The notes below the pieces were generated by a model, which was given only the letters and a program-made list of their open reading frames with translations, searched no databases and was not told the DNA's origin. A DNA stretch of 64,000 nt from Sphingomonas sp. 3P27F8. GTDB lineage: Bacteria > Pseudomonadota > Alphaproteobacteria > Sphingomonadales > Sphingomonadaceae. Made by a program: the position numbers and the translations under genes. Positions 60,279 to 64,000 of the stretch are shown one piece after another. Every line of letters starts with the position of its first letter. The stretch's first letter is position 1. The stretch covers positions 62,001 to 126,000 of the forward strand of contig NZ_SCNL01000001.1 in assembly GCF_005502745.1 (NCBI RefSeq). The letters are read 5' to 3'.

Positions 60279-61295
60279 ATGACGGACATTGCCAAGACCA
60301 CGATGCGCTCTGTCCTGATGCTCGTCGTCTTGACCGCGACAACAGCGTGCAGCGCGGCGCCCAGGACGTTCAGTCCAAACGATCCCGCCTCGCCGCTGAA
60401 GCTTGAGCGGGTCATTCCGCTACCCGGTGTTTCCGGGCGGATTGACCATCTGGCGCTCGACACGACCCATGGTCGGCTGTTCGTGGCAGAATATGGCAAT
60501 GGCTCGGTCGATGAGATCGATCTGGCCAGCGGGCGCCGGATCGGCCGGATCGCGGGCCTGCGCGAGCCACAGGGCGTCGCCTATCTCGATCGGCTGGATG
60601 AGATCGTCGTCGCTTGCGGAGATGGATCGGTCCATTTCTATGCCGCGTCCGATCGTCGTGAGGTGGCACATCTGGACCTCGGCGACGACGCCGACAATGT
60701 CCGGATCGACGGCCGCAACGGGCATGTCATTGTCGGCTACGGCGGCGGCGGACTGGCGCTCGTCGATCCGGCGCAAGCTCGGATCCTCAACCGGGTATCG
60801 CTCGCCGGCCACCCCGAGGGGTTCCGGCTGAGGGGTTCCCGTGCCTGGATTAACATCCCCGATCGCGGAGCGATCGTGGTGGCTGACATCGATTCAAGCC
60901 GGGTCCTTTCGTCATGGTCGACGGGAATGCACCGCCTGAACTTTCCCTTGGCAATCGACCCGTCCGGTCGCGAAGTGGTTGTCGCCTATCGATTGCCCGC
61001 CGCGCTTCAGCGCCGGGATGCCGATACGGGAGTCGTCATCGATACGCTGCCTGCCTGCGGCGACGCGGACGATCTCTTCCTTGATGGCGACCGACGTTAT
61101 CTGATTTGCGGTGCGGGCCACATTGATGTCTCGGTGCGATCGCGGCCTCGGGAGGTAAGCCTGCGCGTGGTCACAGCATCAGGCGCTCGCACCGGCCTGT
61201 TTTCACCCGAACTCGGAAAGCTATTCTTGGCGGTGCCCGCCCGTGACCGGCCTGCCGCGATCTGGGTCCTGGATACGGCAATCGCGCGTCGTTGA
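60279..61295 (+). CDS. YncE-like beta-propeller lipoprotein
   Basis: A 338-aa exported protein with a lipobox-type signal (LMLVVLTATTACSAAP) and repeated propeller blades with the pattern DHLALDTTHGRLFVAEYGNG, LDRLDEIVVACGDG, IDGRNGHVIVGYGGG and LAIDPSGREVVVAY. I chose the ATG at 60279; a TTG further upstream overlaps the DUF1259 gene and an internal ATG at 60303 is also possible. It closes the chromate operon. C-terminal pieces of related genes lie at 28185-28505 and 34514-34588. Confidence 0.85.
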   Translation: MTDIAKTTMRSVLMLVVLTATTACSAAPRTFSPNDPASPLKLERVIPLPGVSGRIDHLALDTTHGRLFVAEYGNGSVDEIDLASGRRIGRIAGLREPQGVAYLDRLDEIVVACGDGSVHFYAASDRREVAHLDLGDDADNVRIDGRNGHVIVGYGGGGLALVDPAQARILNRVSLAGHPEGFRLRGSRAWINIPDRGAIVVADIDSSRVLSSWSTGMHRLNFPLAIDPSGREVVVAYRLPAALQRRDADTGVVIDTLPACGDADDLFLDGDRRYLICGAGHIDVSVRSRPREVSLRVVTASGARTGLFSPELGKLFLAVPARDRPAAIWVLDTAIARR

Positions 61296-61421
61296 CTGGC
61301 ACTGGTCGTAGAAGTGCAACGGTTGGTCGCAGCGGTTCGCAGAAATCCGCCATCAAAACCCGGACGGAGACCCGGACGCTGGGCCAAAATCCTAAAAAAA
61401 TACAATAATTTCAATAGGTTT

Positions 61422-61512
61422 TGGCGGAGCGGGAGGGATTCGAACCCTCGATACGGTTTTGCCGTATACTCACTTTCCAGGCGAGCGCCTTCGACCACTC
61501 GGCCACCGCTCC
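61422..61512 (-). tRNA. tRNA-Ser (anticodon GGA), with encoded CCA
   Basis: Read on the minus strand, the gene begins GGAGCGGTGGCCGAGTGG, has the anticodon loop CTGGAAA (GGA), a long variable arm (GTATACGGCAAAACCGTAT) and the T-loop GGTTCGAATCCC, and ends CGCTCCGCCA. All stems pair. Its 3' end faces the mobile cargo to the left, the orientation expected when an integrative element uses the tRNA 3' end as attachment site. Confidence 0.95.
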
Positions 61513-61606
61513 GCATGCACTGGGAGGCGACGCCCTAAGCTGGCTCGCGGCATGACGCAAGGGTTCGTGATTGCATCATTCCTGCCCACACGGCAGCATC
61601 ACGCGC

Positions 61607-62590
61607 ATGATCGCTGAAATCCTCGCGCTGCTCGCCATGCCCGCTGCCCCGGCAAACGCGACCTCGAACGCCGCTGCTCCCGGGCTTGCTCCGGCGGAGG
61701 TCGTCAGTCGCGCATCTCCATCGGAATGGCGGGCCATCCCGGCTTCTGACATCATGGTGGTGGAGCTCGCCCCCGCCGCCGGCGGCGTCCGCCGTCGGGT
61801 GGTCGTTCAATTACTGCCGTCGCCTATCTCGCAGGGGTGGATCGGCAACATCCGCCAGCTCGCCAAAGCACATTGGTGGGACGGTACAAGCGTGAACCGC
61901 GTGCAGGACAATTATGTCGCGCAATGGGGCGATTCGACTGAAAAGAAGCCGTTGCCGCCCGGCCTCGCGACCATGTCGGACAAGGATTATACCGCCGCTA
62001 TCGGCGAAACCTATCTGGACGGAGCGATGGTGCGGCAAGCGCATTCGCGCGATTTCGTGGGGCGCGTGGCGGAAAGCGGGCGCGATGCCTATGCGCCTCT
62101 CACCTTCACCTGGCGGAGCTGGCCGATGGCGGCCGAGCGACGCGGCGCCCCCGGTTCTGCGGCGTTGACAGTCGCGTGGCCGGTGCATTGCTACGGCATG
62201 GTTGGCGTTGGTCGAAACATCGCGCCCGATACCGGCAATGGGGCCGAGCTATATGCGGTGATCGGCCATGCCCCCCGTCACCTCGACCGCAATATCGCGC
62301 TGGTCGGGCGGGTGATCGAGGGAATCGAGCACCTTTCTTCGCTCCCCCGCGGTACCGAGGCGCTCGGCATGTATGCGACGGCGGCAGAGCGGGTGCCGAT
62401 CATCTCCGCCCGCATCGCGAGAGACCTGCCGCCACCCGATCAGCCCCATTTCGAATATCTCGCCACGGATAGCGACAGTTTCGCCCGGTATGCGGATGCG
62501 CGCGCCAATCGTCATGACGCGTTTTTCATCCGTCCCGCCGGCGGGGCCGACATATGCAACGTGCCGACACCGATCCGGCGCGCGAATTAA
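61607..62590 (+). CDS. Exported cyclophilin-type peptidyl-prolyl isomerase
   Basis: A 327-aa protein from the ATG at 61607 with a signal peptide (MIAEILALLAMPAAPANA). The cyclophilin fold shows as VVVQLLPSPISQGWIGNIRQ, AKAHWWDGTSVNRVQDNY, WPVHCYGMVGVGRN, GNGAELYAVIGHAPRHLDRN and VGRVIEGIEHLSSLPRG. The usual catalytic Arg/Phe block is modified, so activity is uncertain. It starts the chromosomal-looking part to the right of the tRNA. Confidence 0.8.
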   Translation: MIAEILALLAMPAAPANATSNAAAPGLAPAEVVSRASPSEWRAIPASDIMVVELAPAAGGVRRRVVVQLLPSPISQGWIGNIRQLAKAHWWDGTSVNRVQDNYVAQWGDSTEKKPLPPGLATMSDKDYTAAIGETYLDGAMVRQAHSRDFVGRVAESGRDAYAPLTFTWRSWPMAAERRGAPGSAALTVAWPVHCYGMVGVGRNIAPDTGNGAELYAVIGHAPRHLDRNIALVGRVIEGIEHLSSLPRGTEALGMYATAAERVPIISARIARDLPPPDQPHFEYLATDSDSFARYADARANRHDAFFIRPAGGADICNVPTPIRRAN

Positions 62591-62592
62591 GC

Positions 62593-63186
62593 CTATCGGC
62601 CGACCCAGTCGGCTACCTGCGCGGCGACCTGGTTTGCGCCCCGGTTGAGCGCCGGGCCGACGGAAGCCGCATCGATCTTCGCGATCGGCACGCGCGCCTC
62701 GAACCGCTGCTTCTCGACCTTCCCGTCGCCGCCGCGCACCAGCGCCGCATCGAACGTCACGATCGCGGAGGAGGACGCGGCATCGATGCCGAAATTACGC
62801 AACTCGCCGCCAAGCCTCGCGCCCGGATCACCGAAGGATTGCGCCGCGCCCAGCACCACGCGCCCGGTGCGCGCGGAGATCGTGTCGGACAGCAGCCGCG
62901 CGAACAATCGCTGGGGTGCTTCCACCCATTGCGCGTCCTTCACATAGGCGACGGAGGTCGCGCTCGACTGCACCGGCACGCGCGCGGTGGAAAGCGCCTG
63001 CGGCACCACCGGCACGCTGATCGTCATCGTCTTCGCGCTGGAGGCATCCTGCTCCTGCCCCGGTTTCACCTGCTCCACAGCGGTAAGATCAAGTAGCGAG
63101 GGCGGCGGCTTGGCACCGAAGCTGATGCAACCGGCGAGCGGCAGCGCCGCAAGGAAAATAGCAAATCGCTTCATCATCCGCCTCAC
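62593..63186 (-). CDS. ABC-type transport auxiliary lipoprotein (PqiC/MlaB-associated type)
   Basis: A 197-aa lipoprotein with lipobox LPLAGCIS and the ABC_trans_aux outline (SLLDLTAVEQVKPG, TARVPVQSSATSVAYVKDAQ, WVEAPQRLFARLLSD, then a C-terminal helix VGPALNRGANQVAAQVADWV). It works in the periplasm with MlaD-like proteins in lipid transport between membranes. Its start overlaps the stop of the MlaD gene (ATGA). Confidence 0.88.
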   Translation of the reverse strand: MRRMMKRFAIFLAALPLAGCISFGAKPPPSLLDLTAVEQVKPGQEQDASSAKTMTISVPVVPQALSTARVPVQSSATSVAYVKDAQWVEAPQRLFARLLSDTISARTGRVVLGAAQSFGDPGARLGGELRNFGIDAASSSAIVTFDAALVRGGDGKVEKQRFEARVPIAKIDAASVGPALNRGANQVAAQVADWVGR

Positions 63187-64000
63187 TTGCCGGGCTTGTA
63201 ATCTGGGAGCCGCTGCTGGCCGATCAGCGAGCCGGCACCGTTACGATCGACCTTTTCAGCCACCGAAGACAGCGCCGCCGCCATATTGCGCAAATCGTGC
63301 ACGAGTTGCCCGACTTCCGGAATGGTCTGCTTCGAGAAGGTCTGCAGGCCCGGCCGCGCGTCGTTCACCGCCGCGTTCAGCGTATCCGCGCTCTGCTTGG
63401 CCGAGCGGATCGCATCGTTCAGATTGGCCATCGCCGGCTTCACATCTTCCGACAATACGCCGTTCGTGGTCTGCGCGAGATTGCCGATCTTCTCGGCCGC
63501 ATCCCCGGCCTGCTGCACCGCCACACGGGTCTGCGCGAGCGTTGCCGCAATTTCCGGCCCGCGATCGGCAAGCGCGCGGCTCAACCGGTTGGTATTGTCC
63601 AGGATGCCAGCGATCGATGCCTGGTTCTTGTCCGATACCAGCCCGGTCAGCTTCTCGGCCAGTGTCGACAGCCGTTCGAGCAATTGCGGCGCGGAATTCA
63701 GGATCGCGCCCAGCCCGCCCGCCCGCGTCGGGATCACCGGCACGCCATAGGGGCATTGATTGGCGGCATCGTTCTCCGGGCATGCGATCGGCGGCGCGCC
63801 CTTCACCGCGCCATCGAGCGTGACGGTGCTGGTGCCCGTGAAGCTGCCCTGGATCGTCGCGGTGGTTCCCTGGAGTATCGGCGTATCATCGTTCACGCTA
63901 ATGCGCACGCGGACGAACTGCGGATCATTCTTCCACAGCTGGATCGACTTCACCTGGCCGGAGGGCACACCTGAGTAAGTGACCGTCGAACCCTTCGCGA
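63183..64000 (-). CDS. MlaD/MCE-family lipid transport protein, 5' end beyond window
   Basis: The frame runs off the right edge, so the N-terminal anchor and part of the MCE domain are missing. Visible are KGSTVTYSGVPSGQVKSIQL and PQFVRVRISVNDDTPILQGT from the MCE domain, a Cys-containing loop (IACPENDAANQCPYG), and a long helical C-terminus with heptad-like repeats (NLAQTTNGVLSEDVKPAMAN, LNAAVNDARPGLQTFSKQTI). The substrate-binding MCE subunit of an ABC lipid transporter; the permease and ATPase genes should lie further right. Confidence 0.9.
   Translation of the reverse strand, partial: AKGSTVTYSGVPSGQVKSIQLWKNDPQFVRVRISVNDDTPILQGTTATIQGSFTGTSTVTLDGAVKGAPPIACPENDAANQCPYGVPVIPTRAGGLGAILNSAPQLLERLSTLAEKLTGLVSDKNQASIAGILDNTNRLSRALADRGPEIAATLAQTRVAVQQAGDAAEKIGNLAQTTNGVLSEDVKPAMANLNDAIRSAKQSADTLNAAVNDARPGLQTFSKQTIPEVGQLVHDLRNMAAALSSVAEKVDRNGAGSLIGQQRLPDYKPGK

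Noticed and set aside
1..64000. CRISPR arrays
   Set aside because: No regularly spaced short repeats and no cas-like proteins were seen; the only direct repeats are one 32-bp pair and the IS66 duplication.

Overview
The window reads as high-GC DNA of a sphingomonad (Sphingomonas/Novosphingobium/Sphingobium-like alphaproteobacterium). The signs are a luxR-luxI-phyH arrangement, a proteobacterial lasso-peptide locus with its own TonB receptor and isopeptidase, sphingomonad-style conjugation accessory genes (DUF736, DUF2958, ArdC, DUF3363 relaxase) and dense metal-efflux cargo. Almost everything left of a tRNA-Ser(GGA) gene at about 61.4 kb looks like a mobile genomic island or integrative conjugative element (ICE). 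The genes right of that tRNA (cyclophilin, MlaD/ABC-auxiliary lipoprotein pair) look like ordinary chromosome.

Layout. (1) 1-13.5 kb: the 3' end of a Fic gene, then a tightly coupled ten-gene operon: cysteine desulfurase, DUF4007, a large BrxC/PglY-like P-loop ATPase, a DndC-like PAPS-reductase protein, a PLD-helicase fusion, a 75-aa protein, a DndD/SMC-like ATPase with CxC hook, a 151-aa protein, a DUF262 protein and a SIR2 protein. I recognise no DndB, DndE, PglZ, BrxL or SspB. This is the best candidate here for a little-described system: a sulfur-based DNA modification/defence operon with Dnd-like and BREX-type-4-like parts plus NADase-type and nuclease-type effectors. (2) 13.8-27.4 kb: ICE backbone on the minus strand (ArdC, DUF2958, ParB, DUF736, HTH, S26/TraF, lytic transglycosylase, DUF3363 relaxase), with a possible entry-exclusion gene and a complete IS66 element with 8-bp target duplications. 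(3) 28.2-35.3 kb: a tripartite RND efflux operon bordered by two decayed C-terminal pieces of a YncE-like beta-propeller gene, and a broken rcnA. (4) 35.4-39.4 kb: a DUF6499/DUF2285 gene split by a +1 frame change (FseA-like ICE excision activator), divergent from luxR-luxI, followed by phyH and a GntR regulator. (5) 39.5-48.5 kb: a complete lasso-peptide locus (39-aa precursor, B and C maturation enzymes, convergent isopeptidase, STN-type TonB receptor, FecR, ECF sigma factor). (6) 48.8-61.3 kb: czcCBA-type heavy-metal efflux with a 43-aa membrane protein and a His-rich leader gene, an NreB-like exporter with a divergent RcnR/CsoR-type repressor and two operator palindromes, and a chromate module (rhodanese-ChrB, ChrA, DUF1259, intact YncE-like lipoprotein). 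(7) 61.4-64 kb: tRNA-Ser and chromosomal genes.

How the parts fit. The quorum-sensing pair beside an FseA-like frameshift gene matches the logic by which ICEMlSymR7A couples cell density to excision. The relaxase, S26 protease and transglycosylase would act in transfer. Defence, metal-efflux and lasso loci are cargo. No integrase, coupling protein or mating-pair ATPase lies inside the window, so the element must extend to the left. All assignments come from reading the translated sequence and motifs; no database search was run.
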